Positions 10,539-21,224 of a stretch of 64,000 nucleotides of DNA are shown one piece after another. The notes below the pieces were generated by a model. It was not told the origin of the DNA. It did not search any database and worked only from the letters and a program-made list of their open reading frames with translations. This DNA comes from Proteus vulgaris (lineage in GTDB: Bacteria; Pseudomonadota; Gammaproteobacteria; Enterobacterales; Enterobacteriaceae). The stretch lies in contig NZ_JAEHOQ010000006.1 of the NCBI RefSeq assembly GCF_016239305.1, positions 1 through 64,000 on the forward strand, written 5' to 3'. Numbering within the stretch: the stretch's first letter is position 1; each line of letters starts with the position of its first letter. Both the position numbers and the translations under genes were made by a program.

Positions 10539-11963
10539 ATGGATTACCTACCCTTATTCGTGGAATTAAAAGAACGCCCTGTGTTATTGGTGGGGGGGGG
10601 TCATGTCGCTGCGCGTAAAGCTTTGCTGTTATTAAAAGCTGGTGCTCGCTTAAGAGTGATTGCACCTCAATTATGTGATGAATTACATCTCGCTTATCAG
10701 CAAGATAAAATCGAATGGGTGTCAGCAAAATATCAATCTGAACATTTATCAGGAATGATGCTAGTTATTGTGGCTACGGATGACAGTGTGCTTAATCAGC
10801 AAGTTTATCTTGATGCACAAGCTAAACATATTTTTGTCAATGTCGTGGATTCACAACCTCAATGCTCATTTATCTTTCCTGCCATTATTGACAGAAACCC
10901 TATTTTGATTGCGATTTCTTCTGCGGGAAAAGCACCTGTTTTAGTTCGTATGATACGTGAGAAATTAGAGGCATTATTGCCAAGTTCATTAGGCACAATG
11001 GCGACAATAGCAGGAAAATGGCGCCATAAAGTGAAACAACACTTAGATACTTTTCAAGCGCGTTGTCGTTTTTGGGAGCAAGCCTTCGGGGGTAAATTTG
11101 CCACTTTAGTGGCGAATGATCAATTGGTTCAAGCAGAAGCCCAACTGGAACAACAACTAAAACAAAAAGAGAGCGAACAAGGTGAACTCGCATTAGTTGG
11201 AGCAGGCCCAGGTGATGCAGGTTTATTAACATTGCGCGGTTTACAGGTTATCCAACAAGCTGAAGTCGTCCTTTATGACAGTTTAGTGAGTCCAGAAGTT
11301 TTAGAGCTTGTACGACGCGATGCTGACACTATTTGTGTGGGCAAAAGAGCTGGACATCACAGTGTTTCTCAAGAGGAAACAAATGCACTGATTGTGAAAT
11401 ATGTGCAATTAGGTAAACGAGTTGTTCGGTTAAAAGGGGGGGATCCCTTTATTTTTGGACGTGGTGGTGAAGAAATTGAAATTGCTATCGCACATGGGAT
11501 TTCATTTCAGGTTGTACCGGGAGTCACAGCTGCCAGCGGAGCAAGTGCTTATGCCGGGATCCCATTAACTCATCGACAATATGCACAAAGTGTCACTTTT
11601 ATGACGGGTCACTGTAAAGCTGATGGTATTGAGCCAGATTGGGGATCATTAGCACAAGCTAATCACACCCTCGCCATTTATATGGGAGTGGCAAAAGCAG
11701 AACTGATTAGTCAGCGTTTAATCAAACTCGGGCGCTCTCCATTAACACCTATCGCGGTTATCAGTTGTGGCACACGCCATGATCAGCAAGTTTTCACGGG
11801 TAATCTAACGCAGTTAGCGCAATTGGCAGAAAAAGCACCCACTCCGGCTCTATTGATTGTGGGAGAGGTGGCTGCATTGCACCATCAACTTGCGTGGTTT
11901 GGCGATAGACATGCTTATTCTTCTTTACCTTCGCACCACTCACCTTTGGTGCATTTTGCCTAA
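10539..11963 (+). CDS. cysG: Siroheme synthase (uroporphyrinogen methyltransferase / dehydrogenase / ferrochelatase)
   Basis: CysG makes siroheme, the CysI cofactor, from uroporphyrinogen III. The N-terminal half (1-215) is the precorrin-2 dehydrogenase/ferrochelatase domain with the NAD loop [12 protein letters not shown]. The C-terminal half is the SAM-dependent methyltransferase ([39 protein letters not shown]). Length 474, slightly above the E. coli enzyme. In E. coli cysG is in the nir operon; here it sits between cysH and cysD with only 11 bp to cysD, probably one cysG-cysDNC transcript. The NAD loop is encoded by a run of nine G, and a second run of seven G encodes the KGGD motif. Confidence 0.96.
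   Translation: MDYLPLFVELKERPVLLVGGGHVAARKALLLLKAGARLRVIAPQLCDELHLAYQQDKIEWVSAKYQSEHLSGMMLVIVATDDSVLNQQVYLDAQAKHIFVNVVDSQPQCSFIFPAIIDRNPILIAISSAGKAPVLVRMIREKLEALLPSSLGTMATIAGKWRHKVKQHLDTFQARCRFWEQAFGGKFATLVANDQLVQAEAQLEQQLKQKESEQGELALVGAGPGDAGLLTLRGLQVIQQAEVVLYDSLVSPEVLELVRRDADTICVGKRAGHHSVSQEETNALIVKYVQLGKRVVRLKGGDPFIFGRGGEEIEIAIAHGISFQVVPGVTAASGASAYAGIPLTHRQYAQSVTFMTGHCKADGIEPDWGSLAQANHTLAIYMGVAKAELISQRLIKLGRSPLTPIAVISCGTRHDQQVFTGNLTQLAQLAEKAPTPALLIVGEVAALHHQLAWFGDRHAYSSLPSHHSPLVHFA
10592..10600 (+). repeat. Homopolymer of nine G inside cysG
   Basis: Nine consecutive G encode the glycine loop of the CysG dehydrogenase domain. In this sequence the frame is intact. A gain or loss of one G would truncate CysG near residue 25-40. 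Confidence 0.9.
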
Positions 11964-11974
11964 ACGAGGTTGTT

Positions 11975-12883
11975 ATGAATGAAACACAGTTAACGCATCT
12001 TCAGCAATTAGAAGCAGAAAGTATTTATATCCTGCGTGAAGTTGTCGCTGAATTTGCAAATCCCGTCATGCTTTATTCAATAGGCAAAGATTCCTCGGTG
12101 ATGTTGCATTTAGCACGCAAGGCGTTTTATCCCGCTAAATTACCTTTTCCTTTGTTACATGTTGATACTGGCTGGAAATTTCGAGAAATGTATGATTTTC
12201 GAGATAAAACAGCTAAAGAATATGGGTTTGATCTTAAGGTTTATCGCAATCCACAAGGTGCAGAGCTTGGAATTAATCCGTTTATTCATGGTAGTGCAAA
12301 ACATACGGATATCATGAAAACAGAAGGATTAAAGCAAGCCTTAGACAAATATGGTTTTGATGCGGCATTTGGTGGCGCTCGTCGTGATGAAGAAAAATCA
12401 CGAGCCAAAGAACGTATTTATTCATTTAGAGACAGATCTCATCGTTGGGATCCTAAAAACCAAAGACCTGAATTATGGAAAAACTATAACGGTCAAATTA
12501 ATAAAGGTGAAAGTATCCGAGTATTTCCATTATCTAACTGGACTGAACTCGATATTTGGCAATATATCTATTTAGAAAGTATCGATATTGTTCCTCTTTA
12601 TTTTGCAAAAAATAGACCTGTTGTTGAGCGTGATGGCACATTAATTATGGTTGATGACGACAGAATTGATCTTAAACCAGGTGAAGTTATTACTCAGCAA
12701 CAAGTGAGATTTAGAACTTTAGGGTGCTGGCCATTAACCGGAGCGATTCCTTCACAAGCAGAAACATTACCTGCCATTATTGAGGAAATGCTGATTTCCA
12801 CCAGCAGTGAACGACAAGGACGTTTAATTGATAGTGATCAGTCCGCCTCAATGGAACTGAAAAAACGTCAAGGTTACTTTTAA
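11975..12883 (+). CDS. cysD: Sulfate adenylyltransferase subunit 2
   Basis: CysD is the catalytic ATP-pyrophosphatase subunit of ATP sulfurylase, making adenosine 5'-phosphosulfate from sulfate and ATP. The PP-loop SIGKDSS is at residues 35-41, followed by [14 protein letters not shown] and the [15 protein letters not shown] arginine block. The length of 302 matches E. coli. A clear ribosome site (GAGG) precedes the ATG. cysN follows after 11 bp. Confidence 0.97.
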   Translation: MNETQLTHLQQLEAESIYILREVVAEFANPVMLYSIGKDSSVMLHLARKAFYPAKLPFPLLHVDTGWKFREMYDFRDKTAKEYGFDLKVYRNPQGAELGINPFIHGSAKHTDIMKTEGLKQALDKYGFDAAFGGARRDEEKSRAKERIYSFRDRSHRWDPKNQRPELWKNYNGQINKGESIRVFPLSNWTELDIWQYIYLESIDIVPLYFAKNRPVVERDGTLIMVDDDRIDLKPGEVITQQQVRFRTLGCWPLTGAIPSQAETLPAIIEEMLISTSSERQGRLIDSDQSASMELKKRQGYF

Positions 12884-12894
12884 TTGGAGGATAT

Positions 12895-14346
12895 ATGGGA
12901 CTTGCAGCCGTGAAAACAAATCAACTTATTGCTGGCGAGATTGCACATTTTGGTGGTGTGGAAAGCTATCTTAAAATGCAACAAAACAAAGGGCTATTAC
13001 GATTTTTAACCTGTGGTGATGTTGATGATGGTAAAAGCACATTAATAGGGCGTTTGCTTCATGATACAAGGCAGATCTACGAAGATCAGCTTTCTACATT
13101 ACAAACGGAAAGTAAAAAAATAGGTACTCAAGGTGAAAAGCTCGATCTCGCTTTGCTGGTGGATGGATTAGCAGCGGAAAGGGAGCAAGGGATCACCATT
13201 GATGTTGCTTATCGTTATTTTTCAACGGCAAAACGCAAGTTTATTATTGCTGACACACCGGGACATGCGCAATATACTCGTAATATGGCGACAGGTGCAT
13301 CAACCAGTACGCTTTCTATTCTGCTGATCGATTCTCGTAAAGGTGTACAAGAGCAAACGAGACGTCATAGTTTTATCAGCACACTACTGGGGATACGTCA
13401 TCTGATTGTGGCGATTAACAAAATGGATCTGGTAGATCACCAACAAGCTATTTTTAATTCGATCCAACAAGATTACCTCAAATTTGCCGATCAACTTCCG
13501 ACAGATCTAACCATTGAATTTGTTCCTATCTCTGCGCTTGATGGTGATAATGTCGTTTCACCTTCTTTGAATATGCCTTGGTATCAAGGGAAAACGTTGA
13601 TTTCATTATTAGAAGATGCGCCAGTTAAATTGGGTTCATCTACGCAATCACTGCGTTTTCCTGTGCAATATGTAAATCGTCCTGATCTAGATTTTAGAGG
13701 ATACAGTGGCACGATCTCTTCTGGTGTTCTTTACCAAGGACAACAAATCAAAGTATTACCTTCGGAGCAACGTTCTACCATCAAACGTATTGTTACTTTT
13801 GATGGTGATTTAACACAAGCGAGTGCAGGACAAGCTATTACACTTGTTTTAGCTGATGAAATTGATATTAGTCGTGGCGATATTATTATTGATAGTAGTG
13901 ATACAACTGCCAATATTAGCACTCATGCATTGATAGATGTGGTATGGATGTCAGATCAACCCTTAGTGCAAGGACACATACTTGATATCAAAATTGCAGG
14001 CAAAAAGAGTCGAGCAAAAATAGAGAATATTCATTATCAAGTGGATGTGAATAAACTTACTCAACAAGTCACAGATAACTTAAGTTTAAATGCAATAGGT
14101 AGTGTTGAAGTCTCATTTGAAGAGCCCTTAGTACTAGATAACTATCAAGCCAATGCCGATATGGGAGGACTTATTTTTATTGATAGGTTAAGCAATGTCA
14201 CAGTAGGGGCTGGGCTTATCCGAGAAACTCGTAATACGCCTATACAAACTACGACACAATACGATGCTTTTGAAGTCGAGCTTAATCAGCTTATCCGTCG
14301 TCATTTTCCTCATTGGGGAGCAAGGGATCTTCTTGGAGGAAAATAA
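12895..14346 (+). CDS. cysN: Sulfate adenylyltransferase subunit 1 (GTPase)
   Basis: CysN is the EF-Tu-like GTPase that drives sulfate adenylylation by CysD. GTPase motifs are visible: GDVDDGKST (41-49), [15 protein letters not shown], and the [15 protein letters not shown] switch. The 483-residue length fits the free CysN form rather than the CysNC fusion, and a separate cysC follows after 2 bp. A strong GGAGG ribosome site lies before the start. Confidence 0.97.
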   Translation: MGLAAVKTNQLIAGEIAHFGGVESYLKMQQNKGLLRFLTCGDVDDGKSTLIGRLLHDTRQIYEDQLSTLQTESKKIGTQGEKLDLALLVDGLAAEREQGITIDVAYRYFSTAKRKFIIADTPGHAQYTRNMATGASTSTLSILLIDSRKGVQEQTRRHSFISTLLGIRHLIVAINKMDLVDHQQAIFNSIQQDYLKFADQLPTDLTIEFVPISALDGDNVVSPSLNMPWYQGKTLISLLEDAPVKLGSSTQSLRFPVQYVNRPDLDFRGYSGTISSGVLYQGQQIKVLPSEQRSTIKRIVTFDGDLTQASAGQAITLVLADEIDISRGDIIIDSSDTTANISTHALIDVVWMSDQPLVQGHILDIKIAGKKSRAKIENIHYQVDVNKLTQQVTDNLSLNAIGSVEVSFEEPLVLDNYQANADMGGLIFIDRLSNVTVGAGLIRETRNTPIQTTTQYDAFEVELNQLIRRHFPHWGARDLLGGK

Positions 14347-14348
14347 AG

Positions 14349-14954
14349 ATGATAAGCGAAGATATTGTCTGGCATTCACATAAAATTGGATTGAACGAGC
14401 GTGAATCACAGCAGGCACATAAAGGGTGTGTGCTTTGGTTTACTGGACTGTCGGGGTCGGGTAAATCCACGCTTGCTGATGCATTAGAGCAAGCACTTTA
14501 TCAACACTCAGATTCGCCAATTCATACCTATTTATTAGATGGCGATAATTTACGTCATGGATTATGCCGTGATCTTGGGTTTAGTGAAGCAGATCGGCAT
14601 GAAAATATTCGCCGTGTGGGGGAAGTGGCTAAATTGATGGTAGATGCGGGGCTTATTGTTTTAACCGCATTTATCTCACCTTATCAAGAAGACAGGCAAC
14701 AAGTTAGGCGCCGTCTTGGGCAAGGTCGATTTATTGAGATCTTTGTCGATACCCCACTTCATATTTGCGAGGCACGTGATCCGAAAGGGCTTTATCAAAA
14801 GGCAAGGCGTGGTGAAATAAAACAGTTTTCAGGCATAGATTCACCTTATGAACGCCCTGTTGATCCTGAATTACATTTAGATGGCACACACTCTATTAAT
14901 AAACTTACTCAGCAAATTCTCATTTACCTACAGCAAAATCAAATTTGCCGTTAA
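14349..14954 (+). CDS. cysC: Adenylylsulfate kinase
   Basis: CysC phosphorylates APS to PAPS, the CysH substrate. The P-loop GLSGSGKST is at residues 33-41. The [20 protein letters not shown] and [10 protein letters not shown] blocks are diagnostic. I place the start at ATG 14349, giving 201 residues and an N-terminus matching E. coli CysC (VWHSHK); an in-frame start at 14313 would overlap cysN and add residues not present in the family. Last gene of the cysG-cysDNC run. Confidence 0.95.
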   Translation: MISEDIVWHSHKIGLNERESQQAHKGCVLWFTGLSGSGKSTLADALEQALYQHSDSPIHTYLLDGDNLRHGLCRDLGFSEADRHENIRRVGEVAKLMVDAGLIVLTAFISPYQEDRQQVRRRLGQGRFIEIFVDTPLHICEARDPKGLYQKARRGEIKQFSGIDSPYERPVDPELHLDGTHSINKLTQQILIYLQQNQICR

Positions 14955-15285
14955 TTGTGAAGTGAAATTCAATTATCTCTACACAAACACCTCATAAAAG
15001 GGAGGAATGTGTAGAGAAGTAAACGTATTATTCGTGTGAAATGTATTTATCATCCCCTAGTTTAAAATGCCATTAAGGCTTTTCATCTAAAGCGAGTTTA
15101 TTGATCAATTAAACCCATCTTGCCTTATCTTAATAAGAAAAAATTAAGCCTTAATCTGAATATAACAAAAGTGACCCACGTTTATAGTGAGCTGAATACA
15201 AATAATAATGTAATATATTCCAGCGCTTTTGTGGCGTCTGTGGTTGAGTTGTGGGATGATTAGCCCATTAATCTTGGGGGTGGTA
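14955..15285. other. cysC-ftsB intergenic region with a long imperfect hairpin
   Basis: 331 bp with no credible gene. It holds an inverted repeat: TCTCTACACA at 14976-14985 pairs with 15008-15017, and CCTC/GAGG pair inside it. There is no T tract, so it is either a weak terminator or a processing/regulatory hairpin. The rest is AT-rich and should contain the ftsB promoter. Confidence 0.55.
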
Positions 15286-15576
15286 ATGGGGAAATTAACA
15301 GTCTTACTTCTGATTTTACTTGGTTGGCTACAATATTCATTGTGGTTAGGTAAAAATGGTATCCATGATTACAACAAAGTAAGTCAAGAAGTTGAATCTG
15401 CATTGGCGCAAAATACGCAGTTAAAAGAGCGTAATGATCGTCTATTTGCAGAGATTGATGACCTCAATGGCGGGCAAGAAGCGTTAGAAGAGCGCGCTCG
15501 TAGTGAATTAGGGATGATTAAGCCTAATGAGACCTTTTTCCGTATTGTGAATGATAAGTCTCAACCACGTCGTTAA
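15286..15576 (+). CDS. ftsB: Cell division protein FtsB
   Basis: FtsB is a bitopic inner-membrane protein of the FtsQLB divisome complex. The 96-residue product has an N-terminal transmembrane helix (residues 3-21), a periplasmic coiled coil with heptad leucines, and the conserved block [19 protein letters not shown]. The start is ATG 15286, which gives the conserved [10 protein letters not shown]-terminus and has GGGGG just upstream. A longer in-frame extension from 15229 has no support. It leads the ftsB-ispD-ispF-truD-surE-pcm run. Confidence 0.95.
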   Translation: MGKLTVLLLILLGWLQYSLWLGKNGIHDYNKVSQEVESALAQNTQLKERNDRLFAEIDDLNGGQEALEERARSELGMIKPNETFFRIVNDKSQPRR

Positions 15577-15615
15577 TTTATTGAATTAATAGTGTGTCCT
15601 GATACAAATACCATA

Positions 15616-16365
15616 ATGAATATAATAAACTCTACTCTTCCTATTGTTGCTGTTATCCCGGCAGCTGGTATCGGAAGTCGAATGCAATCAATCTGCCCAA
15701 AACAATATTTGAAGATTGGTGGATTGACTATTCTTGAACATACCATTAATGCTTTATTAAAACACCCGCGCATAATGAAAATTATTGTGGCAATTAGCCC
15801 GGATGATCATTATTTTCAAGCTTTGCCTTTAGCTCAAGATGAAAGGATCATTACAGTTAATGGCGGAGGAGAGCGTGCGGACTCCGTATTATCAGGTTTA
15901 GAGTACGTCACTCAGCATTTTTCTGAAAGGACTTGGGCTCTTGTCCACGATGCAGCAAGACCTTGTTTGCATTTTGGCGACCTTGATCATCTTATTAAAT
16001 TAATTGATGAAAACGTCTCAGATCCCCTGTTTTGTGGTGGTATTCTTGCAACCCCTGTACGTGATACGATGAAACGTAGTCATCAACAAGACAACCATAT
16101 TGAACAAACAGTAGAGAGAACAACACTATGGCATGCCTTAACGCCACAGTTCTTTCCTGCCTCGTTATTAAAACGAAATATAGAGAATGCACTCTCGGAA
16201 AAAGCAACTATTACTGATGAAGCATCAGCAATGGAATTTGCTGGATATGAACCTCTATTAGTAAAAGGGCGTGCAGACAATATCAAAGTAACTCAGCCAG
16301 AAGATTTGGCACTTGCAGAGTTTTTTCTTTCGCGCCAAATCACCAATATAAGGAACACACAATAA
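15616..16365 (+). CDS. ispD: 2-C-methyl-D-erythritol 4-phosphate cytidylyltransferase
   Basis: IspD joins MEP and CTP to CDP-methylerythritol in the non-mevalonate isoprenoid pathway. The signature [12 protein letters not shown], then [19 protein letters not shown] and [11 protein letters not shown] are all present. I prefer ATG 15616 (249 residues); a GTG at 15592 would add eight residues. Neither has a strong ribosome site, so the start is uncertain. ispF follows after one base. Confidence 0.94.
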   Translation: MNIINSTLPIVAVIPAAGIGSRMQSICPKQYLKIGGLTILEHTINALLKHPRIMKIIVAISPDDHYFQALPLAQDERIITVNGGGERADSVLSGLEYVTQHFSERTWALVHDAARPCLHFGDLDHLIKLIDENVSDPLFCGGILATPVRDTMKRSHQQDNHIEQTVERTTLWHALTPQFFPASLLKRNIENALSEKATITDEASAMEFAGYEPLLVKGRADNIKVTQPEDLALAEFFLSRQITNIRNTQ

Positions 16366-16366
16366 A

Positions 16367-16852
16367 ATGAGAATTGGACACGGTTACGACGTACATAAAT
16401 TTGGTGGTGAAGGTCCTATTATTATTGGCGGCGTCAGAGTTCCTTATGAACAAGGCTTATTAGCTCACTCTGATGGTGATGTTGTATTACATGCTGTGAC
16501 TGACGCTATTTTAGGCGCAGTGGCAATGGGTGACATTGGTACATTGTTCCCTGATACTGATCCGGCATATAAAGGTGCTGATAGCCGTGTATTACTTCGT
16601 GAAGCATTTTCACGCGTAAGAGAAAAAGGTTACCGAATTGGTAATTTGGATGTCACTATTATTGCTCAAGCACCTAAAATGTTACCTCATACACCACAAA
16701 TGCGCGTCAATATTGCAGAAGATCTTCATTGCCATGTTGATGATATCAATGTGAAAGCGACAACAACCGAAAAACTTGGGTTTGTGGGTAGAAAAGAAGG
16801 TATTGCCTGTGAAGCTGTTGTTTTATTAATAAAAGAGTCATTACCTGAATGA
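16367..16852 (+). CDS. ispF: 2-C-methyl-D-erythritol 2,4-cyclodiphosphate synthase
   Basis: IspF cyclises CDP-ME 2-phosphate to MEcPP, two steps after IspD. The zinc-binding start GHGYDVHKF (D8, H10) and the block [18 protein letters not shown] with the third His are intact, as is the CDP-binding segment [18 protein letters not shown]. Length 161 against about 159 in E. coli. Its stop overlaps the truD start by 4 bp. Confidence 0.96.
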   Translation: MRIGHGYDVHKFGGEGPIIIGGVRVPYEQGLLAHSDGDVVLHAVTDAILGAVAMGDIGTLFPDTDPAYKGADSRVLLREAFSRVREKGYRIGNLDVTIIAQAPKMLPHTPQMRVNIAEDLHCHVDDINVKATTTEKLGFVGRKEGIACEAVVLLIKESLPE

Positions 16853-17901
16853 GTGAATTACCAGAACTCCATTGGTTACATGGAAAACCACAAGCAACGG
16901 GTTTATTGAAGTCAATTCCTGAAGATTTTATTGTCTGTGAAGATCTTGGTTTCACCCTCGATGGTGAAGGTGAGCATGTCATGGTAAAAGTCAGGAAAAC
17001 AGGATGCAACACCGCTTTTGTTGCTGAAAAGCTGGCAAAATTTGTGGGTATTCACCCAAGAGATGCAAGCTATGCTGGACTAAAAGACAGAAATGCTGTC
17101 ACCGAACAATGGTTTTGTCTACGTATGCCGGGTAAAGAGATGCCCGATTTCAGTCAGCTTGTTTTAGAAGGTTGTGAAATTTTAGAAACGACTCGCCAAC
17201 AACGTAAATTACGTATAGGTACATTAAAAGGTAATCACTTTACATTGGTGTTACGAGAAATTTCAGACCGTACCTTTGTTGATGTTCGATTAGCTCAAAT
17301 TAAAGCTAAAGGTATTCCTAACTATTTTGGTGTACAACGATTTGGGCGTAATGGTGAAAATTTACGCCAAGCTATGCGTTGGGCAACCGATGAAATTCGT
17401 GTTAAAGAGCGTGGTAAACGCAGTTTTTATCTTTCAGCAGCACGCAGTGCAATGTTCAATCATCTTGTCAGTAAAAGATTAGAGTGTGACTTATATTCAA
17501 AAGTGATACCGGGTGATGCCATGCAACTTCATGGGCGAGGCAGTTGGTTTGTTGTCGATGAAGCTGAACTCATTCCAACACAAACTCGCTATGAAGAACA
17601 TGATGTTCATATTACCGCGCCTTTACCGGGTAAAGGTGATTTAGGTACACAATCACAAGCATTGGATTTTGAAACTGAAAATCTGGCAGAATATGAAACA
17701 TTATGGTCATTGGCTCGACAAGAGCGAGTTGATAATACAAGACGTGCTATCAATGTGTTACCAGAAAATATGTCATGGAATTGGGTAGACGATACCACTA
17801 TTTCTCTGTCATTCTTTTTACCGGCAGGAAGCTTTGCAACTAGCGTTGTACGTGAATTAATTTTATTAGGGAATGATGATGCTGAAAATATTGGTGAGTA
17901 A
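16849..17901 (+). CDS. truD: tRNA pseudouridine(13) synthase
   Basis: TruD makes pseudouridine at position 13 of tRNA-Glu. Catalytic Asp80 lies in [15 protein letters not shown]. The [15 protein letters not shown] block and the TruD insertion domain follow. Length 350 is typical. It overlaps ispF upstream by 4 bp and surE downstream by about 23-29 bp, so translation is probably coupled through this operon. Confidence 0.95.
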   Translation: MSELPELHWLHGKPQATGLLKSIPEDFIVCEDLGFTLDGEGEHVMVKVRKTGCNTAFVAEKLAKFVGIHPRDASYAGLKDRNAVTEQWFCLRMPGKEMPDFSQLVLEGCEILETTRQQRKLRIGTLKGNHFTLVLREISDRTFVDVRLAQIKAKGIPNYFGVQRFGRNGENLRQAMRWATDEIRVKERGKRSFYLSAARSAMFNHLVSKRLECDLYSKVIPGDAMQLHGRGSWFVVDEAELIPTQTRYEEHDVHITAPLPGKGDLGTQSQALDFETENLAEYETLWSLARQERVDNTRRAINVLPENMSWNWVDDTTISLSFFLPAGSFATSVVRELILLGNDDAENIGE

Positions 17902-18643
17902 TGACGATGGTGTGATGGCGAAAGGGATACAGACCCTCGCTAAAGCATTACGCCAGCGTTATGATGTACAAATTGTTGCACCTGATCGTAATCGTAGTGC
18001 TGCTTCTAACTCTTTAACTATTGACCGACCATTACGTAAGCAAGAGCTGGAAAATGGCGATATCGCAATTGTTGAAGGAACACCAACAGATTGTGTTTAT
18101 CTTGGTGTAAATCATTTAGTACGTCCTCGCCCTGATATTGTTATTTCTGGTATTAATCATGGCCCTAATTTAGGTGATGATGTTATTTATTCAGGTACAG
18201 TGGCAGCTGCAACAGAAGGGCGTTTTTTAGGTTTACCTGCGATTGCCGTCTCATTAGATGGTGAAACGCATTTTGAGACAGCAGCTCAAGTAACTTGTGA
18301 CGTGCTGACAATGTTACAACAAGTGCCTTTAAGAGCCGGAAATATTCTCAATATTAATGTGCCAGATATTCCACTAAATGAAGTAAAAGGTTTTCGTATC
18401 ACTCGTTGTGGGAGTCGTCATGCTTCACAGCACGTTTATACTCACACTGATCCTAGAGGGAATAGCCTTTATTGGATTGGACCTCCAGGCGAAAAAAACG
18501 ATGTAGGTCCTGATACAGATTTTGCTGCTGTTGACGAAGGTTATGTGTCGATTACACCCTTGCATGTCGATTTAACAGCATACAAAGCACTTGATTTACT
18601 ACAAAATTGGTTAAATAAAGCAGAGGTCAAAAAAACATGTTAA
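17879..18643 (+). CDS. surE: 5'/3'-nucleotidase SurE
   Basis: SurE is a metal-dependent nucleotidase and survival protein for stationary phase. The metal-binding N-terminus ILVSNDDGV is followed by [16 protein letters not shown]-like and [22 protein letters not shown] blocks. Three consecutive ATG codons occur at 17873, 17876 and 17879; I use the last, which gives [11 protein letters not shown], closest to family N-termini. One oddity: after NDDGV the family usually has H/Y-A-P-G, here MAKG. It overlaps pcm by 7 bp. Confidence 0.94.
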   Translation: MLKILVSNDDGVMAKGIQTLAKALRQRYDVQIVAPDRNRSAASNSLTIDRPLRKQELENGDIAIVEGTPTDCVYLGVNHLVRPRPDIVISGINHGPNLGDDVIYSGTVAAATEGRFLGLPAIAVSLDGETHFETAAQVTCDVLTMLQQVPLRAGNILNINVPDIPLNEVKGFRITRCGSRHASQHVYTHTDPRGNSLYWIGPPGEKNDVGPDTDFAAVDEGYVSITPLHVDLTAYKALDLLQNWLNKAEVKKTC

Positions 18644-19263
18644 GTCGGTCAATGAAAGACTTACTGACAATGTTAAAACAGCATGGTATCAAGGATGAAA
18701 GCCTGCTGGAAGCAATGAGTAAAGTACCCAGAGAGCTCTTTATTGATGAAGCGCTCTCTCATAAGGCTTATGAAAATACGGCTTTACCTATTGGTAATGG
18801 TCAAACTATTTCACAACCTTATATTGTTGCTAAAATGACAACGCTACTAGAATTACAAAGTACGGATTCTGTTTTAGAGATTGGAACAGGATCTGGGTAT
18901 CAAACGGCGGTTTTAGCAAATTTAGTCCATCATGTCAGCTCTGTTGAGCGTATAAAAATATTGCAATGGCAAGCTAAACGACGTTTTAAGCATCTTGATT
19001 TACATAATATTTCTACACGTCATGGTGATGGATGGGAAGGATGGTCATCAAAAGCGCCTTTTAATGCCATAATAGTGACAGCATGTGCAACAGAAGTACC
19101 GCAACAGTTATTGATGCAATTAGCTGATGGTGGCAGGATGATAATACCTGTAGGTGAACAGCAACAAATACTGAAGTTTATCCGACGGTTAGGTAATGAT
19201 TTTCACTATCAATCTATAGAAGCTGTTAGATTTGTTCCTTTAATTTCAGGTGAGTTAGCATAA
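18637..19263 (+). CDS. pcm: Protein-L-isoaspartate O-methyltransferase
   Basis: Pcm repairs isoaspartyl residues using S-adenosylmethionine. The SAM motif [16 protein letters not shown], the upstream [15 protein letters not shown] substrate loop and the VERIK block are clear. Length 208 matches E. coli. It follows surE as in E. coli, where surE-pcm-nlpD-rpoS are a stationary-phase cluster. Confidence 0.95.
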   Translation: MLSRSMKDLLTMLKQHGIKDESLLEAMSKVPRELFIDEALSHKAYENTALPIGNGQTISQPYIVAKMTTLLELQSTDSVLEIGTGSGYQTAVLANLVHHVSSVERIKILQWQAKRRFKHLDLHNISTRHGDGWEGWSSKAPFNAIIVTACATEVPQQLLMQLADGGRMIIPVGEQQQILKFIRRLGNDFHYQSIEAVRFVPLISGELA

Positions 19264-19416
19264 CTTCCAGATAAATCTGACCGCTTTTTATTACTGCTTT
19301 TTAATAGCTTGTCGTAATCTGCACTAATAAATGAAACATTTTCAAAAAATTGCAGTCTTTTTGTTCAACTCGACAAATTGCTAGACGCTAATGCCTTTTT
19401 AAAGGGAGAAGGAAGT

Positions 19417-20538
19417 ATGAATTCAGAAAGCCCATTTAAGCATGTCCGCTGGGCAATCATGTGTTCGGTAATTGGATTTGCATTAACAGGCTGTGCAGAT
19501 ACACCTTATCGTCCTGCACCCATTACCTCTGTAAATGATAGCTCTTCAAATAATACGGTTTCAACCGCGCCTGTGATGACTAACGGTAATGCGACACCGG
19601 TTGAAAGAACGACCCCTTTACAATCGTCACCTCCTCCTTCAATTAAGGTGAATAGTGCTTCATCTAATGGAGGCACATATCAGCCTCAAAACCAGCCTCG
19701 CCCACAAACATTGGTAGCGACTCAAAATGTGGGTACAGATGGTTCTGGCCGTATTGTGTATAACCGCAATTACGATAGTATTCCTAAAGGGAATTACAGC
19801 GGTAACACCTATACAGTAAAACGGGGTGATACCATGTTCTATATCGCGTGGATAACAGATAGCGATGTAAAAGAGCTGGCTTCAATGAATAATATTCCTG
19901 AACCTTATAGTTTAAATGTGGGACAGGTGCTGAATATTGGTAACCGTCAAGTCAATACGGGAACCAATACAAATGTGAACACATCCGTTATCAATCAACC
20001 AAGTAGTGCTGGTGTTCAAACGGCTCAAACGAAACCGGCAAATAACACATCAATGGGGCCATTGATCACTAAACCGGCAACGACAACACCACCAAAAACA
20101 ACGACTCCGCCACCAACAACCAACACTAATACCACAACGGCAACAACACCAGCACCAACAACTGCTTCTGGTAAGTGGATTTGGCCAGCACAAGGTAAGA
20201 TAATCGAAAGCTATTCAAGTGCACCAGGAGGCAATAAAGGTATCGATATTGGTGGTACTAAAGGCTCTCCAGTAGTTGCAACGGCGGCTGGTAAAGTGGT
20301 TTATGCCGGTAGCGCATTACGTGGCTATGGTAACCTTGTTATCATTAAACATAATGATGAATATCTCAGTGCATATGCGCATAACGACACTATTTTGGTG
20401 CGTGAACAACAAAATGTGAATGCTGGTCAGCAAATTGCGACGATGGGGAGTTCGGGAACAAGCTCTGTTCGACTGCACTTTGAGATCCGTTATAAAGAAA
20501 AATCACTCAACCCAATGAGCTATTTACCGAAAAAATAA
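19417..20538 (+). CDS. nlpD: NlpD, LysM/M23-type lipoprotein activator of amidase AmiC
   Basis: The signal sequence ends in lipobox LTGC with C26 as the lipidation site. A Pro/Thr/Asn-rich linker surrounds one LysM domain (NTYTVKRGDTMFYIAW, about 135-180), followed by a second, very Thr/Pro-rich linker and a C-terminal M23 (LytM) domain. The M23 zinc ligands are not kept (NKGIDI where active peptidases have HxxxD), which is normal for NlpD, an activator of AmiC rather than an enzyme. I choose ATG 19417 because of the strong purine-rich site GGGAGAAGGAAG; the frame is open upstream to 19378 (TTG). Confidence 0.93.
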   Translation: MNSESPFKHVRWAIMCSVIGFALTGCADTPYRPAPITSVNDSSSNNTVSTAPVMTNGNATPVERTTPLQSSPPPSIKVNSASSNGGTYQPQNQPRPQTLVATQNVGTDGSGRIVYNRNYDSIPKGNYSGNTYTVKRGDTMFYIAWITDSDVKELASMNNIPEPYSLNVGQVLNIGNRQVNTGTNTNVNTSVINQPSSAGVQTAQTKPANNTSMGPLITKPATTTPPKTTTPPPTTNTNTTTATTPAPTTASGKWIWPAQGKIIESYSSAPGGNKGIDIGGTKGSPVVATAAGKVVYAGSALRGYGNLVIIKHNDEYLSAYAHNDTILVREQQNVNAGQQIATMGSSGTSSVRLHFEIRYKEKSLNPMSYLPKK

Positions 20539-21108
20539 ATAAGCGGTTTTTAACTCGTATAGTGAATAATCCTAAAGTGAAGCCCTCTCTTTTATAAAAA
20601 GGAGAGGGCTTTTTATTATCTGTAATTAATTAAAATATTGAAACAAAATACATTTTAACTAGGTAAAACTGCTTAATTAAAGATAAGTAAAAATGAGAGG
20701 TCGATATAAAATTATAGATAACGTTAAATTAGACGGTTGATTATCAATCAATGAATGCGTATGCTAAAAACGTTATATAAAAAATGAATAAAGATTCGCC
20801 ATTGCTAAAGGATGAACTATAAAATAACCCTTTGTTTGAAAGGGTATTTTCTTTATTAGATTATCTTTTTAATAATAGTAAATAACAAAAATTATTTGGT
20901 ATTATTTTATTATTATGGATTTTTATTTGTTTTTTTCAGATACAAATAGTTACAGCTAGCGCATTAAATGAAGTAATTTTACGTATAGATAAATATACGT
21001 AAATATAATAAAAAAAACTGTTAATAACCTGTACTCAATAGCTAAGTTATATATTGAATAAAGAAAGATAAAATTAACAGTAAAATAGATTATGTTATCT
21101 TTTATTTT
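20539..21108. other. nlpD-rpoS intergenic region, upstream part
   Basis: About 570 bp without a gene, very AT-rich. It holds the nlpD terminator at its start (20581-20615). The rest should carry an rpoS promoter, although in E. coli the main rpoS promoter lies inside nlpD. I see no further defined element. Confidence 0.5.
20581..20615 (+). terminator. Terminator after nlpD
   Basis: AGCCCTCTC (20581-20589) pairs with GAGAGGGCT (20602-20610), with further A/T pairing inside, followed by a T run. It separates nlpD from rpoS. Confidence 0.85.
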
Positions 21109-21224
21109 GTAATTCGTTACAAGGGAAAATCAGTAAACCCGTTGTGTCGTGACACAGCGATAAACTGGTAAACAGACTTTAATCAAACGTCGTTTACCTA
21201 AATTATCAAGGGTAGGAGCAGCTG
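21109..21224 (+). promoter_or_regulatory. rpoS 5' leader, conserved translational control region
   Basis: The last 116 bp before rpoS align by eye with the E. coli rpoS leader: AATTCGTTACAAGGG, then AAATC-GTAAACCCG, a hairpin, CAGCGATAAA, and GGGTAGGAGC at the ribosome site. In E. coli this leader folds over the start and is opened by Hfq-bound small RNAs DsrA, RprA and ArcZ. The hairpin arms here (TGTGTC/GACACA) differ in sequence from E. coli but keep pairing, as recalled from the E. coli sequence, which points to conserved structure. Confidence 0.75.
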
